This document shows positions 21,786 through 32,644 of a DNA stretch of 64,000 nucleotides, in pieces. A program made the translations under genes and the position numbers. The notes under the pieces were generated by a model. The model was given only the letters and a program-made list of their open reading frames with translations, did no database searches and was not told where the DNA came from. Numbering within the stretch: the first letter of the stretch is position 1; each line of letters begins with the position of its first letter. Source of the DNA: Amphiura filiformis (lineage: Eukaryota; Echinodermata; Ophiuroidea; Amphilepidida; Amphiuridae); the NCBI RefSeq assembly GCF_039555335.1, contig NC_092637.1, positions 38,652,526 to 38,716,525 on the forward strand. Direction: 5' to 3'.

Positions 21786-23658
21786 TATGGTCATTTTCAC
21801 GGTAAAGGGTGTAACTTTTGATTTTTAGGGTCAAAATTTCAAACCACTTAAATATGTTTCTGTTTACTGAAATCATGCATAGAAGCAACTTAAATTCCAG
21901 TAAAATAATGTTTCAAGGCTTAAACCTTTTGATTTCTAATAAAAAATTGACATTTCCATAACATTTTGGTTAAAATCTAAGAAAAAATGTTTTTTACATA
22001 ACCTCAGAAAATTATGACATGAAAGCTGGAATACATGTGAAATCCCATTCCAAAGTAAGTCAACAGATATAAGTTAAATTTTATACCATGTTTTGCTATG
22101 TTTGTAATTGCAGTTTTGAAAATTTTAACATCAAGTGTCATTTACAATGGAAATTTCCAAACCTTAAACATATTTTTTAAGTTTTAATTGGGTTCCTAAA
22201 ATAATTTGAATGTCTAACTTCATGTACAAATACTACTTGATGAAAGGAACCTCCCAGCCAAGTTTCACAGAAATTGGAGTTATTTTTTAGAATTGGCAAT
22301 TCAAGCGATTTGTGTTTCGGAGGCTTCAGTTAACAACACAGGTGATCATAAAAGTAAAATATTTGGCTAACTACTACAAGTTGACATAAAAAAATAGGTA
22401 AAAAATATCACAATTACCCATTTTCATGCTTTGCTTCTAAGTATTGAATTTCAGTTGTGACAAAAATTAAATTATCACAGCAAGTCATTTTTTTTTTTTT
22501 TTGTTTCGAGGCTTCATGTTAACAATTGTTAAACATTGCAGAAGTAGTTTTTTTGAAGACAACAGTGTTGGGATCATCTAAGCTGTTATTTTCTTGTGTG
22601 TATTGAATCAATGATTCTATGCGGCAGATATTGTAGATTTATCACATGTTAATTTTTTCACCCATTTGTTAAGTATGGTGTTTTTTGCATGTGAAGCCTC
22701 CGAAACAGGCTTTTATGGGTATCAGTATATTTTTCAAACATTAACCATAATGTCAAATTTTTTTTAAATTTATGACATTCTGCACATATCAAGTAATAAT
22801 TACAATGCAGATATCAGTATGAAACACACTAATTTAGATATGCATAGATGATAATTAATCTTATTGTTGTTTCGGAGCCTTCATTTGTTTCGGAGGCTTC
22901 AATTGTTAACGGAAAGTTTGTATTGGGTCCCATTTTCAAACGGTGATATATATCTCCACAATTTAAAAACATGTGACTTGAGGATCTACTTTGCTACATA
23001 TTGATAAATAGATTGGATGAGCTCTTTTTTTTATATTTGCACAAGCTTGCTGAACAGTTTGTTTCGGAGGCTTCAAAAAAGTTAACGGAAAACGGCTCTT
23101 TGAAGTCAAGATTTTATAAAAAATTTAAAAGCTTGCAAATCGACTAATTTTTGTTACCCATTTCAAGTTAAGATAACAACTGTTATGAATCAAGAAGAAG
23201 TGAAGAAATAACCAAGAATTATGAACCAAAGCTACACCCACAAAGTTTGTTAACAATTGTTAACGGAAAATGAAGCCTCCGAAACGACAAATATCGAAGT
23301 CCGGTTCTCAAAAATACAGGGCTGTTCACAATTAAATCTAATGTGGCAGTGTTTACTGAACATATGACTGTACTTTCAGGATAAGAAAAATTATCCATGA
23401 ACTAACTGAAGAAAACACAGGGTTTTACAAAAATGTTACTGTTTTTATAGTTTTTCAAAATGGCAATATTAAGTACATTTAAGCCTGCTAAAACTGAACG
23501 CAGTAATTCCCAAAGCTGATTATGCTACCCAAGGTAGCTGCTAACTAGATGACTTATGTGGCCAAAAATCATGGAATTCTGTGGCTTTATTAGAACACTA
23601 CGGATTAAAATGTTAAAAATCCAAAGTTACACCCTTTACCGTGAAAATGACCATATTT
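21786..23658. mobile_element. 1.87-kb TIR element carrying seven copies of a 15-bp motif
   Basis: Left end ATATGGTCATTTTCACGGTA then AAGGGTGTAACTTT; the right end is its complement (AAAGTTACACCCTTTACCGT). GTTTCGGAGGCTTCA or its complement occurs at 22314, 22503 (one base short), 22692 (inverted), 22869 (variant), 22887, 23061 and 23271 (inverted), often next to GTTAAC or GTTAACGGAAA. No transposase frame. Lies in MRTO4 intron 4. Family unknown. Confidence 0.75.
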
Positions 23659-23685
23659 CAGATTATGATAATATGTCGGAACGAT

Positions 23686-23798
23686 CGCAAATCTTAATCT
23701 CCTACAAAGCCACCTTGGTTACGCTCCCTCAACACATGTGGAGGAGCATAACCAAACTTCCAAACTGGCTGCGTAGGAGACTACCTCTGAGGCCGCAC
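23686..23798. mobile_element. short TIR element, TCTCCTAC...GTAGGAGA
   Basis: AATCTCCTACAAAGCCA and TGGCTGCGTAGGAGAC are inverted, as are inner words GGTTACGCTCC and GGAGCATAACC. About 110 bp, immediately outside the 1.87-kb element. Confidence 0.55.
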
Positions 23799-24167
23799 TC
23801 GGCATCCTAATCTAAAAAGTGTGAGATATTTCGAGTGATAGAGGTGAAGTTTATGATGTTGTTTCTTTGCAAATTTGCAATGTTTTTCGTGTCCAAATGT
23901 ATTGGGAATTTACATGATGATTGCATATTATCATTTTGGAAGAAAAAAAGACAAATCTAAAAATTTAAAAAGATCATACATTAAGGCTTTAATTGAATTT
24001 GATCTTGAATTGTTTGTGAACCACAAATGCGTCGCAACTCAGTGTGGGAACCCCTGGCTTAATATCATAAGGCCTATCAATGGTAACAGGTAATAGTACA
24101 GCTGCTAACCTAAAGCATTATTAGAAGCATGATAATTTCCACACATGTGGAGGCATTTTGGATTTGA

Positions 24168-24990
24168 CTCCTGGTGACCACTAGACTATGCCATAGTCGA
24201 TTTTTGATAAATAAAAATACGTTATTAATCATGATGAACGCATTCAGTTGAACTTAATTTATACTGATATTTATTACATCAAAATACTAGTATAAAATGG
24301 TTATGAAAAAGTTTATATAATTATATTTGTGACAGTAAAAGTAAAGTATACGAGGCTTATATTATTGAATGCAACATATCATAATGGCATAACTGTAATG
24401 GCACTCCAATACTGAACAATTCTAATTTTAGAATCTGCCAGTTTATTACGATTTACAATCGACTATGGACTTTCACTTTTAAGCAGAACTTTACCCCGGG
24501 ACTCACACACTGTCAATCATACTTGTTTATCAATAAAATCTAACCACAAGACTAAGCATGGTGGTACAATACGCGCTAGATGCATACGCTCATCCACCAG
24601 CACAAAAGCGCAAGATTCCCTAGATAGTTGTGTACCATGTATAGTTATAATGGTACCAGTACGCATCGGGAGGATTTAAATAGTAATGAGATCTGAGCGA
24701 CCAATCACAAGCCAGATTCATTTTTAAAGATGCATTACATCATCACTAATTTTAGTTAGGCCAGAAATTGGCCTAACTCTCAAGGCAAAGTCAGTAGTCC
24801 ACTTGGGAAGCTAACATACAGAGGGAGTACGGTGACTGAAAAGATGATCAGTTGTGAAAATCTATCAGTTGTGCACAAATTATTTAAATCGGAGTTTTAA
24901 GCTTAAATGCAATATCCAAAGTATGCACATTCATGACAATGGGCAAGTGGACTACGGAGTAGTCTAGGTGACCACTGGTGGTCTCATAAG
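24168..24990. repeat. possible diverged TIR element
   Basis: GGTGACCACTAGACTATGCC at the left resembles the complement of TAGTCTAGGTGACCACTGG near 24961-24980; ATAGTCGAT-like words also recur at 24191 and 24458. Arms are short and imperfect, so this is tentative. Confidence 0.35.
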
Positions 24991-25142
24991 GTCAGTCAGG
25001 GGTACAAAATCAATTGTTGACAAATATACCAAAATCATCTGATCACAAGGATTTAAAAAATGTGTAATTTGTGCTTTCTACAACCTATCGTTATGGAGTC
25101 ATCCTACTAAAAACATCATTTTAATGACAAGTAATTTTGTAT

Positions 25143-25256
25143 GTTGTCGATTTTCAAGTTTCTTTCTTCGAAAACTTTGGTGATGTTTTCTTTGGTGATT
25201 TTCCAGTTTCTTTCTTCGAAAACTTCGTTGGTGTTTTCTTGGTGATTAATTTGAGT
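25143..25256. repeat. 57-bp tandem duplication
   Basis: AGTTTCTTTCTTCGAAAACT occurs twice, each followed by a GGTGNTGTTTTCTTTGGTGA-like stretch. Simple local duplication in MRTO4 intron 4. Confidence 0.7.
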
Positions 25257-25782
25257 CTTTCTTAGGCTATTTCTTGGAAATAGCGTACCTGTAGATTAAC
25301 TTTTCGCTGCCACCATGTTACGTGCTTGCCGGCTTTTCTCTTTGAAACTATGAAATGTTATAGTTTTTCTTTAGTCTTCGACATCAAAAATCACACCATC
25401 ATTAATAATTCTTAAGAGTCTTTTATTCATCTCTTCATCCTCCCTCCCCTCTTTCCGAATCCTCCTCTTATTATTCTTTTCTTCCTTCCCCCTCGCGCAG
25501 CTCTTCCTCCAAATCAAACGCAAATGCTCACCGCGTCGCACCCCGCATAACGCGCCGCGTCACACCGCGGAAACCCTGTTGATATCATGACATATGTCTT
25601 TCAACAAGATTGGAGCATTTTCAATTTGTTACCTCTGTGTGACCTTTCGTGACCTCTAGCGGACACCAGGGTCAAATCCAAAGTGGCTCCTTAAAATCAA
25701 CATCGGGCCTTGTACTTCCCAGTTTAGGAACTTAGCAGCTATATATGAGGGTTTACAGAAAGGGCAAGGGTTACAGACTGAC

Positions 25783-25932
25783 CTCAATACTTCATCTTCT
25801 GTGTCATTTGTAAACAACAACCCAACGTTTCCCAAAAGCCGTTTGCTCATATCATGTAATCCATCTCTGTACTCAGCCTCACTGCTTTTGCCCAAGGCTA
25901 CAGCCATTACCTTATTCTTACCAAAGAAGAAC
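25783..25932 (-). CDS. mrto4: MRTO4 exon 4
   Basis: Encodes residues 64-113 plus two bases of codon 114. Visible family motifs are FFFGKNKVM near residue 65, ALGKS near 76, and MSKRLLGN followed by GLLFTN near residues 92-104; the last is the L10-family core strand. The acceptor is CTGTCACAG and the donor, after TTGAG, is GTCAGTC. Reading past the donor soon loses similarity to the family, which supports the splice site chosen. Intron 3 is about 1.3 kb and intron 4 about 5.5 kb. Confidence 0.95.
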
Positions 25933-26752
25933 CTGTGACAGAGATAAAAGATATACTTAGTAATTATATATCCTTGGAGATATAAAAAAAAAAGGACTGT
26001 ATGTTAAAGGTGGTGAGGTGATCGGATTTGAACATTATTCTGTTTTCTACCTTACATTGAGTCCTATCATTAAAACAATGTCATACACTCTTAGATAGCA
26101 AGAACCAATTAGAGCAAGTGTTAGAAAAATGCAAACCATGCATTGATTGTGTATCTATGCATGGGCACGTACTCTGCGTACTACCCGCAGTGCTTTCGGA
26201 CACGTTCAATTTTCTTGTGGGTTGATACATTTATATTTGCTTGTATTTTCCAACACATTAGTGTCAATTTTGTTACAAAAATAGCAAAAATCATGGCTAA
26301 TAAGTGCATATCACTCTTGCTTAAGAATACCACTTTTTAGTTCAAACCATCTATAAAACATATAATGGATGACAAATTCTATTGGGGTAATGAATGAGAA
26401 ATATATCATGAGCTTTCTTCTGATAACAAAAACTCCCGTTTTGACCTCATCAATCTGGTCATACACCTATAAAAGCCAGAAAGAAAGAAATTAGTTTGTG
26501 TTTAAAGATCATGTCAATCAAATTCTACATGGGTTGTGATAGTTAACATCGCATAGCTAACGAGGGCACTGCCCTAGCACTATCCTAGTTACGCGGTACT
26601 AACCAATCGCAGCTTTGTTGGAGTTTGATTGACAGAACATTAACATTTTGCATCAAACCAGACCAATAAAATGCCACCCACATTGCAGTTCTGTTTCCAC
26701 AACTAGCAGTTGTCTTCATCATCTACCAATCTTGTCACCAAGTCATCATTAA

Positions 26753-27048
26753 GGGGATACTACACCCCTGGCGAATTTTGAGCCTATTTTTGCATTTTTC
26801 TCAAAAATTATAGCGCATTGGTGACAATTAAGATATGTATATTATAGGGCAAGGACTACAACTACTGCACTGAAAATTCAGCAACTCAAGGCAAGTAGTT
26901 ATTGATTTATTGATCAAATATTGGTTTCCCTCATTTTTGACTGTAACTCCACAACTGTTGTCTGTGCTGAAATAAAATTTCCAGTGCAGTAGTTGCAGTC
27001 CTTCCCCCTATAATATACATCTTACTTTGGGCAGGGGTGTAGTACCCC
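26753..27048. mobile_element. TTAA-flanked element, GGGG(G)TACTACACCCCTGG family, copy 1
   Basis: TTAA at 26749-26752 and 27049-27052. Ends GGGGATACTACACCCCTGG and GCAGGGGTGTAGTACCCC. Inner inverted words ATTATAGCGCATTGGTGACA and CTACTGCACTGAAAATT. MRTO4 intron 3. Confidence 0.83.
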
Positions 27049-27085
27049 TTAAAGGTATACAGATTGTCACTTCAACAATTGAGCA

Positions 27086-27221
27086 ATTCCAGTTGTAATC
27101 AACACACCCCCTATGGAATATTTCAAATGGCATAACCCAATTTGAAATGCACACTCCATGCGTAGAACTTAAGATTAAGGTTATGTCATCCATAAGGGGG
27201 TGTATGGATTTCAACTGGAAT
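27086..27221. mobile_element. small TIR element, ATTCCAGTTGAAATC-type ends
   Basis: ATTCCAGTTGTAATCAACAC ACCCCC at the left is mirrored by GGGGGTGTATGGATTTCAAC TGGAAT. The inner palindromic part (TTTCAAATGG / CAATTTGAAAT) matches the split relative at 16551-17641. It ends about 20 bases from MRTO4 exon 3. Confidence 0.75.
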
Positions 27222-27242
27222 GACCAGCCCAATTCAACTTAC

Positions 27243-27346
27243 CTACTATGTTTCCACATATTCCTAACATCTTTGATTTTACTGTTACGCATATTTTCAA
27301 CTGAGAAAATAAAGAGTCTGGCATAGTTGTCTACACAACTTCGAAT
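27243..27346 (-). CDS. mrto4: MRTO4 exon 3
   Basis: Encodes residues 30-63 plus two bases of codon 64. The segment [20 protein letters not shown] matches the most recognisable part of the MRTO4 L10-like domain, where the family contacts rRNA of the GTPase-associated centre. The acceptor is TAATTACAG and the donor GTAAGTTG. Introns on both sides carry short TTAA-flanked or TIR elements that end within about 25-150 bases of the exon, notably the element ending at 27221. Confidence 0.95.
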
Positions 27347-27489
27347 CTGTAATTAGCAAAGTAAAAAGAAAACATAATTAATGCTCTGCATGCTAGCCGT
27401 AGCCTTTACCTAGTATAAGCTTTTAGATATTTTCTCCAAATATCAAGAGCTATCTGGACAGCCTCTGAACCAAAACTAGGCTTGTTTAA

Positions 27490-27842
27490 GGGGGTACTAC
27501 ACCCCTGGCCAAGTTTGTGCCTATTTTTGCATTTTTCTCAAAAATTATAGCGCATTGGTGACAAGTAAGATATGTATATTATTGGGGCAAGGACTACAAT
27601 TACTGCACTGAAAATTCAGGAACTCAAGGCAAGTAGTTATTGATTTATTGATCAAATACTAGTTTTCCCTCATTTTTGACTGCAACTCCACAACTGTTGT
27701 CTGTGCTGAAATAAAAAATTCCAGTGCAGTAGTTGTAGTCCTTGCCCCTATAATATACATATCTTACTTGTCATCAGTGCTCTATAATTTTTGAGAAAAA
27801 TGTAAAAATAGGCACCTAATTGGGCAGGGGTGTAGTACCCCC
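27490..27842. mobile_element. TTAA-flanked element, GGGGGTACTACACCCCTGG family, copy 2
   Basis: TTAA at 27486-27489 and 27843-27846. Ends GGGGGTACTACACCCCTGGC and GCAGGGGTGTAGTACCCCC. Strongly similar to copy 1 at 26753, with about 55 bp extra that restores the right arm (ATATCTTACTTGTCATCAGT). MRTO4 intron 2. Confidence 0.85.
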
Positions 27843-28098
27843 TTAAATGCATTTTTCACACTGATTCCAAAATGGTCATGCAAATGTACAATTCTGACAT
27901 TTTCTACACCCACATGGAGAGAGTTAACATCGAGCCTTTGAAAAATAGAAGGAGGCCCCTTTTTCTTTTTGAAAATGCAAAATTGCCCATTATAATCCCT
28001 ATTAATTGTGAACTTGAAGAAGAGGCTGCTCTTGTAATCATTTTATTGCGGGATCTGAGAGGTTGATACTTGTAAATTCCATCAAAATGGTCTTTTAC

Positions 28099-28157
28099 CT
28101 CTTCGATTAATTTCTGTTTGGTTTCCAAGCCTTTCTTCTTGGTTTGTGTCAAAGAAA
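28099..28157 (-). CDS. mrto4: MRTO4 exon 2
   Basis: Encodes residues 10-29 (VSLTQTKKKGLETKQKLIEE), the conserved N-terminal stretch of Mrt4/P0-like proteins leading into the L10-like fold. The acceptor read on the minus strand is TTTCTTTCAG and the donor follows GAAGAG as GTAAAAG. The exon opens by completing the valine codon begun in exon 1 and ends in phase 0. It lies just 5' (in gene order) of a LINE fragment in intron 1. Confidence 0.93.
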
Positions 28158-28261
28158 CTGAAAGAAAACAGACAAACATAATATATATTTTACTCAACAT
28201 AACATCACTATCTAGGAAGCATGAGGCCAAGTTGTTTACTTGTCCTCGTCAGACTGACCAT

Positions 28262-28965
28262 CTCGGTGGTCGCCGACCGTAATATTATTTAAAATAAATA
28301 TAGGATGGTTAATCTGCGAGAAGTTCTTCTGTTCTCCAGCGAGTCCCATTCAAGGGTTTTCAACATATGAATAGTCGTTGAAGAAAAAACAAGCGGCTTT
28401 TTTCTATATCATTTCAATCTGGTTTATAGAATCTTTGGTATGAGGATCCCATGCAGCAGATGAATATTCTAGAAGTGGTCTAACAAGGGATCTGTCAGCA
28501 GCTTCCTCGGTGGATTTAGGACATGAATAAAAATTTCTCTTGATGAAACCCAGTGTCCGGTTTGCCTTAGCAGAAATCTGTTAAATATGGTTTTTCCAAT
28601 CAATCAATCAATCTTTATTTCATTCAAAATACAACAATACAATAATGTTCAGCAAAACAACACATTTGAATGAGGAGATGCTCAGAAGGCTTGTTGGAGG
28701 AGATGCTCAGAAGACCAATTGAGCTTGTTGGTAATGAAGTCACCTAAGTAGGGGTGGCCATCCGTTTCATTTAAAACAGAGTCAATCAGTTTGTATCAAA
28801 GTGCTTCGGGTTTCTGGAGTGTGTGAGTCTCATTATGAAACACTTTGAGGGATTGAAACATAATTGCCACTTTTCTCCCATTCGACCAAGGTATTAAGGT
28901 CTTCTTGAAGCTCCTTTGCATCAAAATCATTTTGTCTGCGAACAGACGGACAGACGAATTTAATT
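28262..28965 (-). pseudogene. LINE reverse-transcriptase fragment, interrupted
   Basis: Minus-strand translation gives two typical non-LTR pieces. From about 28955 to 28775: DLNTLVEW, then after small shifts FNPSKCFIMRLTHSRNPKHF, the segment after the RT active site. From about 28585 to 28350: QISAKANRTLGFIKRNF then SLVRPLLEYSSAAWDPHTKD, the thumb-like C-terminal part of CR1/L2-type RTs. An in-frame stop lies near 28415, and the middle is displaced by a 28600-28745 insertion. Non-functional. MRTO4 intron 1. Confidence 0.8.
28600..28745 (-). repeat. 3' end of a retroelement with (GATT)n tail, inserted in the LINE fragment
   Basis: On the plus strand CCAATCAATCAATCAATC leads into TTTATTTCATTCAAAATACA. 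Read on the minus strand this is a 3' UTR ending in AATAAAG then GATT repeats, the usual tail of CR1/L2-like LINEs or their SINEs. It breaks the RT frame between its two recognisable parts. Confidence 0.6.
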
Positions 28966-28969
28966 GGAA

Positions 28970-29560
28970 GGTCCTCTCTATATTACTGACTAATCAGTCC
29001 TAAGAGTTTGGTTAATGTTTTCTAGTGGAATAAGGAAATTCTTCATTTTCTTGAAACACCCTGTTTAGGACCTCAAAAGGGAGTATATTGTGATCCTAGC
29101 AATAGCATCCTCTTTTTATATCATTTTTCAGTAGACATCCACGAAAAAGCTTATTTCCAAAATTTCAGTTGATTCTGATTTTGCGTTTGCGAGTTATGCA
29201 TGATTTATAATATGTGCATTACACTACTCCATAGACAAATTTCACGATATCTTTGCTAAACGAATTAATCTGCAAGAAATTTTTTGTACATAAACATTAT
29301 GTAGCCAGAGGTTTCCAGTGATATAAAAATCTCAACTTTTTTTAGAAAAGTGAGGGATGATGCTGTGGATCACAAAATGACCTTTTAAATGGACCACTAC
29401 TTTATACTGTACACCATTTATCAGGTCTGGGACTTAGTGCATGTGGGTGTGTTTGCATAGACAATACAATACATCCATGGGTGAGTGCACACAAACATTG
29501 AGTGGGAAACTGTTCTAGCAGCAAATGTGTTGACAGTGGACATCCCTATTATTATGAATA
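28970..29560. other. MRTO4 intron 1, repeat remnant
   Basis: GGATGATGCTGTGGATCACA AAATGACCTTTTAA near 29350-29390 recurs at 38053-38093 with small changes, so at least part is a dispersed repeat. Nothing else recognised. Confidence 0.4.
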
Positions 29561-29561
29561 T

Positions 29562-29880
29562 CAGTGGCGTACCGTGGCCGCTCCTACCCGGGGTTACTCG
29601 AGAAACACCAGCTACGAATTTGCTCACGGAAGTATTCGCAAAATTAGTTTTGCGTTAGAGAATATTTTGAACCTGAGGGCTGCAGAAAAGGTAAAATTTA
29701 GGTAGACCGAATTTGTTTCGATAATTTGAAAAAGTGAGAGAAAAAAAAAAGAAGATTTTTGGTGCTAGTAACCTTCACCCCAAAAAAATTTATTTCCGCC
29801 CTTTTTTCTTTAATAATTCTTTTTGCTGTGCCTTCTTCTTTCACAGCCCCTTCTTCTTTCACAGCCCCAAATTTTAGCTA
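29562..29880. repeat. CAGTGGCGTACCGTGG dispersed repeat, inverted relative of 4371-4730
   Basis: Starts CAGTGGCGTACCGTGGCCGC and later has CCGCCCTTTTTTCTTTAATA and CCCCTTCTTCTTTCACAGCC, the complement of words in the 4.4-4.7 kb block. The plus-strand frame across it is incidental. Confidence 0.55.
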
Positions 29881-29932
29881 AAGAGCTACAATTGTCAGAG
29901 TTTGAGGCTCAATATTGCAAATGTGGGGCTTA

Positions 29933-30834
29933 GGCTATAAATGAAAGTTGATTCCTTGTTTCCCGTTACCCTACTCCGCTCAAAACCAATTGCTGGCCAA
30001 ATATTTCATTATTTTGAATAAAATGTTGATATCTAACAAACTTTAACATACCAATAAATAATTGTGGTTTTAAATATATCATAAATCTTTCTGTTGATTT
30101 TCAGGTATTTTCTTTGGAGCATATATGGTTAATAATGAATTAATAATGAATACCTACCGGTACTCACTTCTCTGTCCCGCACTTTTTGATCTGCTCTGAT
30201 CTCATCCCGTAAAAAATTTGTGAAACTTTTGATAAGGCTAAGTAAAAAATAAAACATGTTTCACCTCCGGGTTTTCTAAAAAAAGGAGGAAGAGGGGGCT
30301 TTTTATTTTCTATTTTTTTATCGCAAAATTGGTGTAAATACCTATACTTATTGCTGTTTTAGCGTATAATCTGTACATACAATAATGCCTGGAAAAAGGA
30401 GGAGGCCCTTTTTATTTGTTGTAATGAGAGTTACACCCACTCTAATGATCACAAAACCTTCCTAAAATGTTTCTTGTATCTTAACAAGGCTGTAGAAAGC
30501 ATCCCAACTTCCTAGACATATTTCTTGAAAAGTTATAACTGAATTTCAAAAATAAAAAATAATTTGAGAAAACCTCAAAAAAGGAAGCGGGAGGGGACGT
30601 GAAACATGTTTATTTTTTTATTTGGCCTAATAGTAATTGTTCACCTTCATGTGGTTGTAAACTACATCTGTAACTACAAACTGTGATTTATCACATGTAT
30701 ACATGGGTAGTTATTGGTTTACACCTGTAACAGATGCAATAATGAAATGGTATGAATAATGAAAAATGAAATGGTCACCTACACAGTCATGAAAAATTGT
30801 GTAACGGGAAACAAGGAATTGACTTTCATTGGCC
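29933..30834. mobile_element. family A element, copy A1, TTA target duplication; hosts B1
   Basis: TTA at 29930-29932 and 30835-30837. Ends GGCTATAAATGAAAGTTGAT and ATTGACTTTCATTGGCC, each followed inward by GTTTCCCGTTAC. Three-base TTA/TAA duplications and GG...CC ends are the signature of PIF/Harbinger transposons. No transposase. It contains B1 (30236-30627). MRTO4 intron 1. Confidence 0.82.
30236..30627. mobile_element. family B element, copy B1, inserted in A1
   Basis: TAA at 30233-30235 and 30628-30630. Ends GGCTAAGTAAAAAATAAAAC and TTTATTTTTTTATTTGGCC, with AACATGTTTCAC just inside both. A3 carries the uninterrupted A sequence at the same place (near 33005-33030 on the opposite strand), so the insertion is read directly. 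Interior words include AAGGAGGAAGAGGGGGCTTT. Confidence 0.82.
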
Positions 30835-31053
30835 TTAAGGAACTGCCTGGAGAGCCTGAAAAAGGGACCCTTGACCGCCGCACATACCCGTACCGCCTTT
30901 ACATGTGAGTGCCCCCCCCCCCCGGCATGCACCCTAGTTGAAGTGTCGCACCCTAGTTGAAGTGTCGAGTGACTACAAAACAAATTTCGAACTTTTGAGC
31001 TGTGAGTTCCAATTATTGGAACTACATATGTACATTATGCACCCATCATATTA

Positions 31054-32630
31054 GACCAAGTAAAATAAAAAACATGTTTCACGTCCGGGTTTTTGAAAAA
31101 AGGAGGAAGAGGGGGCTTTTTATTTTTTATTTTTTATCGCAAAATCAGTGAATACCCATAATTAGAGCTGTTTTAGTGTATACAATAGGTTAAACAATAA
31201 TGCCTGGAAAAAGAAGGAGGCCTCTTTTTATTTCTTGTTCTGAGAGATAGGCCCCCTCTAACTATCACAAAAGTTATAAAAGTGTTTCTTGTATATTAGG
31301 CTAATGAAAGTTGATCCCCAGTTTCCCGTTACATAGTTTTTCATGACTGGGTAGGTGACTGTTTCATTATTCATTATTCATTATTTTCAAACTTTCATTA
31401 TCGGTGCAAAGTTAATTACGGAATGCTAGGGCCTATGTTTTGAGGCCCAAATAAAATAATAAAGTATAGTATTAAATGACCATGCTTCACTCAAATATTT
31501 TACCAACTTAGTCTTCAAAACAAATTTTAATTAAGCACATCTTCTTTGGAATCTTCAAATTAACCTATAGGTTGTGCAACATATATGAAAGCACCAGAAG
31601 TCCATGATAGTCTTTGGAGAACCTGGAGGACTGTGACAACTTGCTTTCCCCAAACACTGCATCTCACTATCTCGAGATCAGACAGCGACAGTCCGACAAA
31701 TAAAACATTAAATGATTGACCAATGTCGGTTGTAATAATTGTCCACAGCAGTCGGACCTTGCCCTCCTCCTCCTCCACCTTCACAGAAATGAACATATTT
31801 ATCAAAAACACCAGTAGGGGAAAGTAAATTGTCACAGTCAAAATGAACAAATAAACAAAATTGAAAGCAGAAATAAACTAAATTTGACAATTCGAACGTT
31901 CACATGGAGGTTGCTGGTAAAAATCATCACAGGGTGCACGTGTTAATAATAAAACAACCATGCAAGAAATTAACAAATAAATCATTTTATTTATAAGTTT
32001 ATTTTATTAAATACATATATTTGTAAGAAAAGCAGAATAAATTTGACTTCAAATTTTATTTATTTTATTTATTTTGATGTTGTCTATAGCGCTACATAGT
32101 GCACGGTCCTAAATGCTTTCATATTTGTTCATACGCTGGTTCCCTTGAACTTGGCTGCCTCTCTTTGTGTTAATCGGTCTATCCATTTAGTGGTAGAAGA
32201 AACTTAGATGCAGGGAATTGCTAGTCTCCAGTAAATGCGCCCTACGATATCGCCATTTTACCACGTAGTTTAACCCAGCGTTTGCAAAGACTATTCGGGC
32301 CGGTCAGGGTCGGCGTACAAGTGCTTAAAATACGTGGCGGACGTGAAAGATGACATTAAAACTATCCTTTTTTCTTAAAAACTTGAAAATGAGAAATAAT
32401 GAAATAATGGAAAATAATGAAATATTTGATCGGCATTTTTTTCTGACCGGAGTCGGGTAACGGGAAACTGGAAGTCAACTTTCATTAGCCTTAGCAAGGC
32501 TATAGAAAGCATCTCTACTTCCTAAACATATTTTTTGAAAAGTTATAACTCAATTTCAAAAAATAAAATTGAAGAAACCTCAAAAAGGAAGCGGAGGGGC
32601 GTGAAACATGTTTATTTTTTTTATTTGGCC
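31054..32630. mobile_element. family B element, copy B2, TTA target duplication; hosts A2
   Basis: TTA at 31051-31053 and 32631-32633. Ends GACCAAGTAAAATAAAAAAC and TTTATTTGGCC; AACATGTTTCACGTCCGG lies inside the left end and its partner in the right. Interior matches B1 until 31298, is broken by A2, and resumes at 32494 with GCAAGGCTATAGAAAGCATC. Confidence 0.82.
31299..32490. mobile_element. family A element, copy A2, inserted in B2
   Basis: TTA at 31296-31298 and 32491-32493. Ends GGCTAATGAAAGTTGATCCC and TCAACTTTCATTAGCC. B1 shows the corresponding empty site (TTTCTTGTATCTTAACAAGG). Only the outer ~100 bases resemble A1 and A3; the core differs and includes ATTTATTTTATTTATTTTGA near 32057. 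Confidence 0.82.
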
Positions 32631-32644
32631 TTATAGTACAATCA

